Under the pieces are notes generated by a model. The model was not told where the DNA came from. It was given only the letters and a program-made list of their open reading frames with translations, and did no database searches. From Talpa occidentalis (lineage: Eukaryota > Chordata > Mammalia > Eulipotyphla > Talpidae), in NCBI RefSeq assembly GCF_014898055.3, contig NW_023603184.1, positions 121,386,615 through 121,450,614 of the forward strand: a stretch of DNA of 64,000 nucleotides, written 5' to 3'. This document shows, piece by piece, positions 48,640-60,214 of the stretch; position 1 is the stretch's first letter; each line of letters opens with the position of its first letter. The position numbers and the translations under genes were made by a program.

Positions 48640-49120
48640 GCGCAGACAGGTGGAGATAAGGAGATGGGTTAGGGGCATTGTAAAGAGTCATGGGTCCTTA
48701 CAAATTACCTTAGTCACACCGTAGAAGTAATTAATTTTATAATAGGTAACAATTCCACAAAGGAGTGAACCCCTCCCTCAAATTAAGAACACTATAATTA
48801 TACCCATACAATTTCTGCACTTTCAAAATGCAGCTCCCCTGCCCACCTGTGCCTACGCAGGCTTCCGTTTCTTAAACCTACCCCGTTGCAGCTCCTGTCC
48901 CAAGTCTGACCACCTGTGTCAGTGCAGGCGTCTCTTTTAAGAAACCTGTCCCTTTCAGCAGAAGCTCTCCCTGCCCATTTGTGTCTGTGCAAGCATCTTC
49001 TCCTCCTTTCCTCTTTTATATAATAAACCTGTCCTTTTGGATACAACTAAATGTTTCTGCCTCCTGGGGAAACTCGCCATGTGCCACTTATAAAGGGGAA
49101 CTCTGGTGAAAGTTTTCTCC
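48640..49120 (+). repeat. LTR-like segment with three internal repeats
   Basis: Three imperfect copies of a 58-80 bp unit lie at 48830-48887, 48888-48957 and 48958-49038. Each holds a 'gcagctc'-type start, a 'cccacctgtg'-type core, a 'gcaggc' motif and an 'aaacctgtcc'-type end. The third passes into 'ataataaacctgtccttttg' and then 'gtttctgcctcctgggg', resembling the AATAAA and R/U5 of an endogenous retrovirus LTR. The left border and the family are unknown. Confidence 0.5.
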
Positions 49121-49369
49121 GCGGTAATCCAAGAACACATTCTCTGAACTCAACACCTTTCCGAAATGACATCAGTGATTTTAATACCAAGTAGAAACAG
49201 TTGACATAATGTATTTAACAGTTGTCGAGCACTGTAAATGGAGTTCAAAGTCCCTTCCATATGTTATCTCATACAGAAATACCTTAACTGTATTAATTAT
49301 GAGTTTTAATTAAATAGGAAGGCAAATATAGCAGGTGGCTAGGTTGAGAATGATGTTTATAGGAGTTGC

Positions 49370-49698
49370 TAATGAAGACAGTCTTTTTTTTTTTTGTTTT
49401 TTATTTATTTATTTATTTATTTATTTTTTTGTTTATACATGCACTGGGTACAGTCAGAAGCACGGGAGGGTGATAGAATTCACCAGAGCCAGAGCGGGGA
49501 GCAGAGCAGGCAGAAGGACCGAAGTACACTGCTGAGGGGAGCAGCGGGCGGCAGGAGAGGTCTGCGCGCCATGTGGGACCCTCCTCCGGTGGCTGGGGAG
49601 CAGCCGGGGATCGAACCTGTGCCGCAGAGGCTGCGGGCAGCTTCACAACCCAGCGCTCAACCGCTGCGCCACCGGGGAGGCCCAATGAAGACAGTCTT
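49370..49698 (-). mobile_element. Young tRNA-derived SINE with 15-bp duplication
   Basis: The element spans about 49386-49683 in reverse. The exact duplicate AATGAAGACAGTCTT lies at 49371-49385 and 49684-49698. It has the long-body form with 'gggaccctcctccggtggct', intact A and B boxes (TGGCGCAGCGG and GGTTCGATCCC on the minus strand) and an (AAAT)n tail followed by poly(A). It retains many CpGs, so it belongs to the recent layer. Confidence 0.95.
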
Positions 49699-50825
49699 GA
49701 AGGAAGAATATGGTATCTGTGAATGTGAAAAAACGGGAGGAAGGCTTGCACCCTAAGGGAGCAGAATGGACAAAGATTCCAGAACATAAAATTGTATGTT
49801 GAGGGGAAAATGGCCTAGGAGCTAGAGTAAGGCTGACCTAGGAATCTGTATGAAGGAGATACTTTATGAAGTAGAAGTGAAACCTGATGACACTTCTTCC
49901 TATTAAGAGAGGGATGAAAACTTATTTCTTTACAATTTGGAAGTCCTAGCTAAATCTCACTGCAAATCAGGGCATCACACATGTGTCTTTTGTCATATTA
50001 TGGCATTGGCAAATGTACTTCTTATTCAGAATGATGGCCCCTACTCTTTGGCTAGAAAAAATTGCTTTTACTCCACCAGGAACAGGTCACTAAACAATAT
50101 ACCAATGTCACATGTTATGAGTGACCTAGAGTGGGGTCATAAGCTGAGCACAGGAAGTGAAAATCATGAAGTGTCAAATAACCATTGACAATCCTTCAGG
50201 AAGTTGTTACCATGGAGACCAACCTATCATCTCCTATGGCTCCAACAAAGCGTTTCTGTAATTGAATACCAAACAAAGCACCTATGTTTAGGGGCATTAA
50301 TCTACAAAAAAAAATTTGCATAGCATAGCTTGGCAAGATGTTCATATTGTGAAACACATGTGGGTACCAAGTGGCCCAGGAAATACGGATTCACATCTCC
50401 CGCCTGTCTGAAAAGGCTAGGTGCTCATTTCTCCCTTCTTCCCCTCTACATACCTCTTAACTCCCTTAATTTCCTCTATATTCCGAGTCCTCACACTCCC
50501 GCTGGTGAATGTGTGAAAGTTAAGGTTGTGTACAATTGTTTATCTTGGGCTGGCAGGGTCCTGACAGGGCCCCCAGCCATCTTTGCTCCCTGGAGAGCCT
50601 GGGTTGAATATGCTCGAGGAACATTTTGGAAGCCTCCCTATCTCTCCCCTTGGAGTCTGGCAAATAGTCAGCTGCCTCTTCTCTCTGCCTTGCTCTACTT
50701 CCTCTGAGCTCTCCAGAAACAAAATGACTGGCTGATTGAAGCTATCTCTAGCCCCAAATGGGCCTCCAGCTGCCAAAATGGCCACTAGAGACTGTCAAGC
50801 GGCTTTCCAGGGTTCTTAAATCAGC
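49699..50825. other. Intergenic DNA, no gene seen
   Basis: 50330-50707 contains a 125-codon frame with no domain, no splice context and no recognised family; it looks like chance in a less AT-rich block. Confidence 0.4.
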
Positions 50826-50975
50826 TTTGCACTTGACAAGCATTTATTGAATCATTCATGGTGCCAGATACTAAGCTTATGTGGCGAGGGCACTGCGGTA
50901 AAGAAGACACAGTGACAAACCACATCCAGTTTGAAAAACAGGAGTCTAACCCAGTGCCACAAGTCTTTGCTTTTC
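50826..50975 (-). repeat. L2 3'-end fragment
   Basis: 'cttgacaagcatttattgaa', 'tcattcatggtgccagatac' and 'agaagacacagtgacaaacc' follow the reverse complement of the L2 3' end. Confidence 0.6.
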
Positions 50976-52019
50976 CTGGCACACACAGAAAAATTATATT
51001 GATATCACACAACTGGAGTTTGCTCTGTGGTAGTTGTTTGTAGACTGCTATTCCGCAAACTTAACAGCCAAAGGAGAATTCATAAATTCAGCTAATGTGC
51101 AGAGGGACTATGACTAAAGTACTTGTCAAGCATAATTTCAAATATTATAAATTAATGAATAAGTGTTTACAAATACTTTGCATTTGTCATCATTGTAAAA
51201 AACGTATAACCTTCAATATCTGGAGGAACATCCTTTATCTATTTACAGAAACTCTGGTTTAATTCTTATACTTTGCTCTGAAATCCCATACATAGGCTTG
51301 CAAATTTTAGGGAAGGAGAAAGATGATTCATGTTGTCCTCACCCTCCAGGCCGGGGCATTGTCCTGAATGTCCAGTTGCCCACCTCTGTTATCTGGCATT
51401 TGTCTTCATGTGGCTTTTTACTTCCCCTACTTTTAATCCTCTAAAGCCAGCTGAGCTTTATCCCAGATCTTCCTTCTCCCTTACTCTTGTCTGAAACCAT
51501 CTTTACCTCTGCCCACTATCCCATAGCCAGGGTGCCAGCCATACCTGTCTCTACTGCCTCACAGGACCTACTCTCACTGTGCACAGTGTCTTTGAGCATA
51601 CGGTGGGCACATGGAAGCTTCAGGAGGAGGAATGAGCATGCGAGGTTAATGTCTGGGTGCGTGGGAAGAATCGGGAGCCATCAGCATCCTTCATCTCCCA
51701 TTTTCTTCTATAACAACAGAGTTGTTGAATATTCCCACTGTTGCAAATTAAGACTACTTTAAGGTTTTCTTCTTTCTTATGTGCTTGCTTTTGGAAGTGA
51801 GGGAATAGTTCAGATTCTTTCTTCAGTCATTTATGTCTATTTCCATTGATGCTGCAGGCTGAGTAATAACTAACTCTTGGAATTTTTCCATCAGTTTCCC
51901 AATATCCTCAGACTTTTAGCATGTCCACAGTTGCCTTCAGTCCAAGTTGCTAGAAAGAGATTTCCTTAGCATTCTATGGCCCATTTGGCCATAAAGCACA
52001 TTTAAAACTACACACCCAC
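50976..52019. other. Intergenic DNA, no gene seen
   Basis: Pyrimidine-rich parts around 51340-51700 may be further L2 remains but are too diverged to assign. Confidence 0.4.
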
Positions 52020-52485
52020 TGCTGCTGCTGTAGTTGAGTCTATCATACTTTCTCACCTGGATTATTGCAATAATTTCTAAATGGTCCTCTACCTTTGAGG
52101 TAGAGCCTCAGTTCCCTTCTCTAACCCATGCCAGCACCAGAATTGACTTTCCAAAAGGGAACTTCAACCAAGTCGCATCTCTACTTAAAAGTCCTTTGTG
52201 AATTCTCCCTGCTTATAAGTTAGTTTTTCTTCATTTAGGAAGGAAATGTCTGATAAAAAAGACTTGCCCTTTCCACCCCATCCGGCCCTCATTCTGTTCC
52301 TTATATTGGTATATTTTCCTCCTTGGCACTTCTCACCACCTCCCACCTCCCAAATAGGTTACATACCTATTTATTATCTGTTGCCTCCATGAGAATGTAA
52401 GCTCCACAGAGGGTTTCTGCTCTCTTATGAACTGTGTGCTGGCACATAGTACGTGTTCAATAAATAGACTGTTACATGCTGAGTG
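52020..52485 (+). mobile_element. L2 LINE 3' region
   Basis: The forward L2 order is clear: 'tctcacctggattattgcaa', 'aatttctaaatggtcctcta', 'gaattgactttccaaaaggg', 'ccatgagaatgtaagctcca', 'ctggcacatagtacgtgttc' and 'aataaatagactgttacatgctgagtgga'. Confidence 0.82.
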
Positions 52486-53939
52486 GAAATGAGATACAAA
52501 CATCGTTCACTACTCATGTTGTGAGTCCAGCCCTGCTGCACCTGCCTTGCAACACCCCCACCCCCATATTTACTACCTCTGCAAACTAGAATATGCCATC
52601 CACTTCCAGATATCTGCAGTTTGAGCCAAATTTTCCTTCTGTCTGGGCTTATCGTCCCTTCTTCAATATCTGCAACCCAACAATTACTGGGGAAAATCCC
52701 TTCCTGTTATTTAAAAATGAAGCCCGAACATTGCCTCTTCTTTACACATTATCCTCAGCCTACTTTCTAGTCCCATCTACACTCCCCAACTTCTCTTGTC
52801 TGGGCAGAACATGCCTTCCCTTCTGTTCCTTTGGCACTGGGAACAGAGTTCTCCTTTAATACAGAACTCCAGCTACTTATTTAGTTGAAAGCAGAGTCCT
52901 GGTTACAAGGGTGGGGTCTAGGCATGGATTGCTAAGGTTTAAGTGATGGCCTCATCATTCCCTGTGATTTTGGTCTTATTGCCCCATATATTTCTCAGTG
53001 TGTTCACTTTTTTCAAATGAGAAGGGTGATCATGTAGAGAGGAGGACCTGGCATATAATAAAGGTTCAGTTAATGTCATCAGTGAAAATGATGCTATTAT
53101 TCCCCTTCACAGCTATGAATACATCATAGGTAAGACATTATTTACTTTCTAGTATCTAGAAAAAGTCTCTATCCTCAACCAATCAATGCTCTTCTCTTTT
53201 ACTTACATCCTTTCTCTCTTATTCTCTCTTTTTTTTTTTTCTGACACAAGGTGTTATTGGGTGTCTACTCTGGGTCAGGGACCACATTAGCTGTTATTCA
53301 CATGTGCATAAAAATTCCATTATAGTGCAAAAAGTATGTTAATAGGGACAAACCAAAGTTTTGTGCTTTAGGAGTGATATTTGTGCTTGAGTTACCACTG
53401 GAGCTATCTTAAAACACAACTAGAATATAGATGGAAGTCATTTAGAAATGATAACTATACTATTTTTATATTACTAGCTAAAGGGCACATTTAGCATGAG
53501 GAATAAAATTATCATAGACAAATAACATTTCATTCTTAATATCTTATGTTCTCTGGAGAATCTAATATGATTGTAAATTATGACCCTCTGATTCTATGTT
53601 GGAAATTATTTTTGATTCTAGTGAAAGCTAACTTCAGCCATACTTTCTGGAATCACAGGGTGAAATGAAGCTTCTGGTTCTTTTTTCTCCCCTTTCCTTT
53701 GTCTTTGTACCTCTTCTTACTCCCTGACCTAGTTCTCAGTTTGTCCAAGTAGGGTTTTTGTGACTTTTAGAAAACATGTTCTGTAGTCTCCTTACTTACT
53801 AAAATTTTAATGGTTCATATCTTTATTTCTCATATCTTTAATGATAGAAATTTTTTACAATATACTGCAGACTCTGTAACTCAGTATTTGTGAGTGTGTG
53901 TGTGTGTGTGTTAGAAAAAAACATAGATATGGTAATGTC
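52486..53939. other. Intergenic DNA, no gene seen
   Basis: Contains a short T11 run at about 53230 and a TG run at about 53889-53910. Nothing coding. Confidence 0.45.
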
Positions 53940-54115
53940 TCTGCCACATCGGAGCAACTTTATCTTAGGCAAATTAATCAACATCTCCAAACATTGATTT
54001 CCTTATTTGAAAATGGGGGCAAATCATACTTTCTCACAGAATCAGCTTTTTGGAGATGTTAATCTACTCACAAGCATAAAGTTCTTAACACAGTATCTGA
54101 CTCAAAAGACAAACA
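53940..54115 (+). repeat. MIR SINE
   Basis: 'ctgccacatcggagcaactt', 'tatcttaggcaaattaatca', 'ttatttgaaaatgggggcaa' and 'cataaagttcttaacacagt' appear in forward MIR order. Confidence 0.7.
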
Positions 54116-55520
54116 ATTCATGAAAATTGAACTCTCAGTGACTAGGCAGAACTTACTGTTATAGACCAGAATGGTGGTATCAGATGCTTATTCTTCATAG
54201 AGTAGATGACTAAGTTTTTAAAACTCTTTTCTTATCTCGCCTCATTCCAAACTTCCCTCTTCCCAGCTGGCTTCAACAATACTGTCAGAAAAAATCTGGA
54301 AACTGACTTGGTGGGGAGGAGGCAAGCTTGTTCATAAAAGTCTAATGGTTCTTTAGTAAGAGATGGGGCTGAATTTTGTTTTGTCCTCACCTGTTATGTT
54401 GCTTCTTTTAAATTTTTGGACAACAAGCACCACATCGTATTTGGATTCCTCAAGGCTTTTCACCTCATTTTCACAGTGGGGATCATCTTAGAGTGGTTGC
54501 TACAGTCCATCACCACATATATGGGCTTAGCGACCCGGTAGAGACAAGAGAGCGCTGGTACCGTATCTTACTAACATGGGAGTCACTTCAGTCTCTTAAC
54601 TTCAGCAATGTCAGGAATGCTGCCTGTGGAGAAGTCAGAGCTAGAAGGAAAGCAAAGTAGTGCATTCCAAGCTGTCTTCTTTTTCTCCCTTCCTTAGTTA
54701 TTAGATTGTAGGAAGACAGAGTGGGGAGGAAACCATTGGAAAGGTGCCAGCAGTAAGGTCATTCCAGGGTCATTTCTATAGATCCGAACCAAAGTGAATT
54801 AGTGAAATGAAATAAAGCTGCTGAAAGAACGGAAAAGTGTCTTCCTCCCATCTCCAGCCTCAGGGTTATCTGACATTCTTGGGCAGGTACCAAAGGCAGG
54901 AAACTTGCTCTTACATGACCAATTCTCTCTGGTTTAAATAGCCAAAATGTTTCTGTGTATTATTCCCTTCTATTTAATTGCTGGAACCACAAGTTCTCCG
55001 TAGTTTACTCTAAAGTAGATGTCAGCATGCAATGATATTATCCCGACTCGGCATCCAGCAGGGATGATGTCTAGCAGGGTTACAAATAATGGACATTTGC
55101 AGAAGTGGTTACCAAGGTTTGATCACAAAGCTTATATCATTGCTGTTAAAATGGCAGCTGGATAAGAAATGGCAATGAAATAATCCCGTGCAGTCTATTG
55201 TGTAGTCCATCTTATCATACCAGCAGGGCTCATAGGCGTTTAGTCGTTAGATTTTATTTGGAAAGACAAAATTGTATTCTCAGTTCTTTAGCATGAGGAA
55301 TAGAACTGAGATCTAATTTCTCAAAATTCATCATCACTTTGGTGGAGATTATTGGTTATCCTATAAAGCTGTTTTTGCCTTTATACTGAGCACATGGCTG
55401 GACTACATTTCCCAGCCTTCCTTGCATTTGGCTGTGGCCATGTGACAAAATTCTCATAATGGGAATGTGAGAACTCAGGACAGTGGTTGATAAGCCTCTA
55501 TATACTGTTCTCCTCTGTAA
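54116..55520. other. Intergenic DNA with one unnamed repeat
   Basis: At about 55390-55465 the run 'ctacatttcccagccttcct' plus 'ggctgtggccatgtgacaaa' is a familiar mammalian repeat whose name I cannot give. No gene seen. Confidence 0.4.
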
Positions 55521-55899
55521 TGATCAGTTCTATGTGTCAACATGCCTAGACTATTGTTCCAAGTTATTCCATAAAGCACTAAGTTAGATGTTGCTGTGAA
55601 GGTATTTTGATATTATTAAAATCTTAGCTGACTTTAAGAAAAAAGGATTATCCTCACATCCAATAAGATGAAGGCTTTAAGAATAAAACTGAGCTTTCCT
55701 TGAGAATGAAGAAATTCTCTTTGGAAAGTATAGCTTCAGTTTCTGCCTAAGAATTTCCAGCCTGCCGTTCCAAAGAATGTTCCCTCCATTTTGCCTAACC
55801 ATCCCCCATGACTCCATAATCCAGTTCTTTATAACAAAGCTCTTAATAGTTATTCATCCAATTGGTTCTATTTTTCATGCAGAATCCTGGCTGATACAT
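55521..55899 (+). repeat. MLT2-type ERVL LTR
   Basis: It starts TGATCAGTTCTATGTGTCAA, has 'tgctgtgaaggtattttgat' and 'catccaataagatgaaggc' in the middle, 'gactccataatccagttctt' and 'ttataacaaagctctt' further on, and ends 'caattggttctatttttcat', then 'gcagaatcctggctgataca'. This is the full order of an MLT2/ERVL LTR. Confidence 0.8.
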
Positions 55900-57029
55900 T
55901 CTATGTTCTTTTTTTCTTCATATTCTCATTTCTTCCATATCCTCTTCTCCATTCCCATGAATTTGTGGTAATTGAGGTTTGACTGTGTGGACAATGACAG
56001 TCCAAAAGAGTGGAGCAGCAGGAAGAAAGGACCTGGAACCTTCAATGTCTATGTGGAGAATTGCTCCACTGACCTGGACAAACTACATCAATACTGTCCT
56101 ATCAGTGGGAAATGAATGATTTTTGTTCATTGAGCCACACTTTATGCATTTTTTTTGTTACCAATCCTTTACCCTAACTATTATGACTACTGTTTTGAAA
56201 GTATTCTTCCTTTTGGGCTTCCTATTCCTGGATAATATTGTGGATAAGAACTCTGTATCAGTCCTTGTATGGGGTCAACACAGGTTTTACCTATGATCAG
56301 GTCAAACCTAGTATGTTAGAGACTCAATAAATGTCGATTGATTACTACTTTATCCCAGACAGTGTGGAAACACAAAAGCATAAAAATTAGCTGGTGTCAC
56401 TGTCATCATTGGGCTCACTAGTAGTAGATAGTAGCTGAGGGAAGCACAGAGCCGTAGTCTGTTCAAGGAACACAAAGATGTTCAGCATTGTAGAGGGATG
56501 AGGATGAGAAGGGAGGAATGTGGGATGGGCTGGAGGGATGTGCAAGAAATAGGTGATATTTCTTAAATCATGCTATATTAAATATCATCTTTAAATCGTG
56601 TTTTAAATCATGTGAAAGTAATTAGACTGTATTCTCAGGATACCAAAGAAGAATCATCACATGACTCTATTTGTATTTTCCAAGATTAGATTGGGTACAT
56701 CGCAGATAATGGATTGGAGAAAAACAAGAATGTCAGCAGGGAAAGCAATGAGAAAATGATGTCAGTAATGCAGCAGGTGATGATACCTGGAATGAAACTG
56801 TAGCAAGGGATGGAGAAAAGTGATTGATTCCATTTCCTGACTGATAAAAGAGAGGAAGGACTCAGGATAGACAGATTCCCTGTTAGTGACTATCTCAACT
56901 GCTTGATTACCTAAGAGATCAGATCTGGAGGTGAGCCTAGGTAGACCTAGAAGGGGGATGTAGAGCATGCTTTGTGCTGATTGAGTTTGACAAAGCTATG
57001 GAGGCAGTTAGGTATATGAATCTATATTA
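55900..57029. other. Intergenic DNA, no gene seen
   Basis: No coding signal. A short stretch at 56300-56345 ('agagactcaataaatgtcga') looks like an L2 or MIR tail. Confidence 0.4.
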
Positions 57030-57350
57030 GTTAAGACAAATAGTGTTAGTTGCAGAAGCAGACTCAGCAGAAGTCTATTTCTCACTCAATTAAAGGTACA
57101 ACGTAGTTGGTATGGTGGAATGGAATCTGCTCCATAAAATAATTCAGACACTTTCCATCTTGGACTTTCTTCCAGGGCTGGCATTCCTTCATTCACCTTA
57201 TGGAATGAGTATTGCATATGGGACAATTTGTGGGCTAGACTGAGAAATGGAAAATTTCTCTTCTCCGTTCCTACTGTCTACACCTCATCACATAATTACT
57301 CTGAACTGCAAAGGTGTCATCCAAGCTCTGTGTCTGTAAAGAAAAGGAGA
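57030..57350. repeat. Degenerate interspersed repeat, family not named
   Basis: 'cagcagaagtctatttctca', 'gaatctgctccataaaataa', 'ttcagacactttccatcttg' and 'aactgcaaaggtgtcatcca' follow the order of a widespread mammalian repeat that I recognise but cannot name. It seems related, in opposite orientation, to the piece at 55390-55465. Confidence 0.4.
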
Positions 57351-57959
57351 CTACAGATATGAATGAAAATCAACTATCCCTGGCAGAGTGTCTGAATTTG
57401 AGGGGTGAAAGATACAATTACTGGCCATTTGCTTATAAATAGCATTTAAAGCAATGAATGCAAAAGAGATTGACGGTGTGAATGTACAGCATGGGCAGAG
57501 CAAGGCTGACTAGGGAACAAAACAGTTGAAGAAAGAGAACTCGAAAATGAGCCTGATGAGTCAGACTGTAGAGCCAATATCTTAGGGAAGCAAGTATTTC
57601 TAAGAGAAGAAAGTGGTCTTCAATGTCAAAGGATTCTGCAAAGGGTAAAATATGCATTAAGGAGAATATTTCTGCCCTAATGCCAAGAGAAATTAGGGTT
57701 GGAAAACATTTCAGTAGGCAGCAAATGTTTGGGAAACTGTAAGGTAGAAGCAGTGAAGGCAGTGAACTCACACTAGAAAATAGAAACAGCACACACAGAA
57801 AAAAATACTTTTAAAAAGATAACTTTGATATTGTGATTTATGAAAAGGGGTAGGTTTGGTCTTCACTGTGAACACTTTCTGACACACAGCTTCTGAAATC
57901 CTTGGAATTTCCTAAACGTTGAGAATAAAGGTATCTTTTGTTATGTTAATGAGAGGACT
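57351..57959. other. Intergenic DNA, no gene seen
   Basis: A 119-codon minus-strand frame at 57433-57792 is rich in Leu, Phe and Ser, has no supporting signals and is probably chance. Confidence 0.4.
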
Positions 57960-58605
57960 TGACCTGGCACTTGAGGTTGGAGACTGGTTGCCAGGAGAAC
58001 CCTGTGTGACTAGAGGGTTGGAACTTTCAGTTTGACCATCCTGACCTCCAGGTAAAGGAGAAGGGCTGGAGGTTGAATCAATAACTAGCGACCAATAATT
58101 TAATTATTGCTGCTATGTAATGAAGCCTCCACAAAAACCCAAAAGGATGGGGTTTGGAGCATTTCCAGGTTGATGAACATGGGGGAATTTTGGGAAAGTG
58201 GTAAGCTCTGAGAACATGGGAACTTGATGCCGCTTCCAACATACCTTGCTCTATGCATCTCTTTAATTTGGCTGGTTCTGGATTATATCTTTTTATAATA
58301 AATTGGTGATCTAGAAAATAAAACTTTTTTTTGAGTTTTGTGAACCACAAAACTAGTGAATTTAATTAAGCCCAAGGAAGGGGATGTGGGCATCACTGAG
58401 ATATGGCTGGGTTGGTCAAAAGCAGAGGTGATAACCCAGAATTGCAATAGGTGTCTGAAGTTGGGAGGGAGGTGAAGGGTAGTCTTTTAAGACTGAGTCC
58501 TTAACCTGTGGAATCTGATGCGATCTCCAGTAGAGAGTGTCAACGTTGAGTTGAATTGTCAGAATGGCTTGACATGGGGAAAAAACCCATATGCTGTAAT
58601 TGATG
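57960..58605 (+). repeat. ERVL-type LTR
   Basis: 'atgtaatgaagcctccacaa', 'aacccaaaaggatggggttt', 'ttgctctatgcatctcttta', 'tttttataataaattggtga', 'gtccttaacctgtggaatct' and 'tggggaaaaaacccatatg' follow a long ERVL-class LTR whose intact copies lead into a tRNA-Leu primer site. Here the copy ends before that site. The start is approximate. The AATAAA lies at about 58299. Confidence 0.65.
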
Positions 58606-59414
58606 GCCAGATTTATAAAATCATTTATAGTAATAAGAAATACTTAGCAATAGTAAATCTAACAAAGAATTTGCTCAATCCTCTTTTTTAATCCTTCATT
58701 TGTGTTGTCCCATTGGATTTAGAGAGCTTTGATTTATAGAAGAGGCCAGGACTTAAGCTGAATTTAATCAGAACTAATCTGGAACTTCTATGGTTTTGAT
58801 GAATGGCTTTTTCTTGGTAGATAAGAGACTGTTGAATATTACCTTGGTGTTACAGGAACAAAGGACTTGCCTGAGAATAAAGTCAACACAGAGAAAGTAG
58901 GCTAAGAGATGGGAAATGACTAAGACCCGCTAGCTGACACCTGATATTTGAACTTCTGGAACCACCCAGACTACAAAAATCTATTCTTGAGTTGTTCAAT
59001 CTATACATGTCAATAGATGCCATTTTATTTCCCCTTAAGCTAATTTTCTTTCTTTATTTTTTTTAAAGATTCATTTTTATTTATTTATGGTTTGAATTAT
59101 ATTTCCAAAGACATCTGTATAGAAACCAGCTTTCCAAGCTATACACTTTTCTCTGTTTTGTGCAAAGTTGGGGCAGGTTTGCTTGAAGCCCACTATAAAA
59201 GAATAATGTGGATATGAAGTTCATGCTGTGTTGTACATAATAAAGTCTTTTGTCTTTGACTAAGATGTGACCAAGATGTCTCAGGTCTTCTGTGAGAATC
59301 TATGAAACTGTGGCAAGTTAAGTTGCTTGCTGACAGTTTGGATAAAATCTCAGATCCTTCATAGTGTTGACTGCACCTTTTTCATATCTCACATGGGCAA
59401 TCAATGAGTGTTTA

Positions 59415-59446
<32 letters not shown>

Positions 59447-59464
59447 GGCTGTAGTAAATAATTG
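58606..59464. other. Intergenic DNA with short repeats
   Basis: A SINE-tail-like fragment ('ttaaagattcatttttattt') lies at about 59055-59090 and a (CTAT)8-type microsatellite at about 59416-59448. No gene seen. Confidence 0.5.
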
Positions 59465-59465
59465 G

Positions 59466-59804
59466 CTCATGTTCTTTTTTTTTAATAGTTTTTTTTTTAA
59501 TAGAGGCATGTCTTATTTATTTATTTATTTGTTTGTTTGGTTTATACATGCACTGGGTACAGTCAGAAGCACAGGAGGGTGAGAGAATTCACCAGAGCCA
59601 GAGCGGGGAGCAGAGCAGGCAGAAGGACCGAAGTACACTGCTGAGGGGAGCAGCGGGTGGCAGGAGAGGTCTGCATGCCATGTGGGACCCTCCTCTGGTG
59701 GCCGGGGAGCAGCCGGGGATCGAACTGGCGCCGCAGAGGCTGCGGGCAGCTTCGCAACCCAGCGCTCAACCGCTGCGCCACCAGGGAGGCCCTCATGTTC
59801 TTTT
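59466..59804 (-). mobile_element. Young tRNA-derived SINE with composite tail
   Basis: The element spans about 59479-59791 in reverse with the exact duplicate CTCATGTTCTTTT at 59466-59478 and 59792-59804. The body is of the long, CpG-rich form with intact A box. On the minus strand the tail reads (AAAT)n, then the unique string 'gacatgcctctatt', then A10, 'ctatt' and A9. Compared with the copy at 49386 it differs mainly at CpG sites. Confidence 0.95.
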
Positions 59805-60214
59805 GGAAACTGAAAAGTCCCATAAAAGTCAGCAACCTGGAGACCCAGGAGAGGTAATAACTAGTTCCAGCCCATGTTAGAAAGCCTGAGAACCAGGAGG
59901 ACTGATGATGTACTTTCCAGTAAAAAAGCCAGTAGGGTGAAGACCCATGAGATACTGATGTTTGTTCTTTCAGACCTAGTCTGAAAGATGGAAAAAACTG
60001 ATGTCCTTGCTCAGTCATCCTTGAGGAGTTCCCTCTTACTCAGACAGGTAGTGTAACAGGAATGGGGACCATGGGCTTTTGCACTATTTCTTCATATAAT
60101 TTACTTGTGTCTTCAGAGCCTGCTTTGTCCTCCAATTCTTTTTGATATATTGTATCCTATTTAAATTTCTTTGTCTTTATGTCCTATTTTCTCAATTTCC
60201 TTGAATAGGTCTTC
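59805..60214. other. Intergenic DNA, no gene seen
   Basis: No coding or repeat signal identified. Confidence 0.45.

Noticed and set aside
49394..49756. Frames of 120 or more codons on both strands at 49.4-49.8 kb, with similar ones at 13.1 and 59.6 kb
   Set aside because: They are repeated in each copy of the same SINE and follow its sequence, so they are repeat-derived and not genes.
50330..50707. 125-codon plus-strand frame
   Set aside because: No recognisable domain, no exon signals and random-looking composition.
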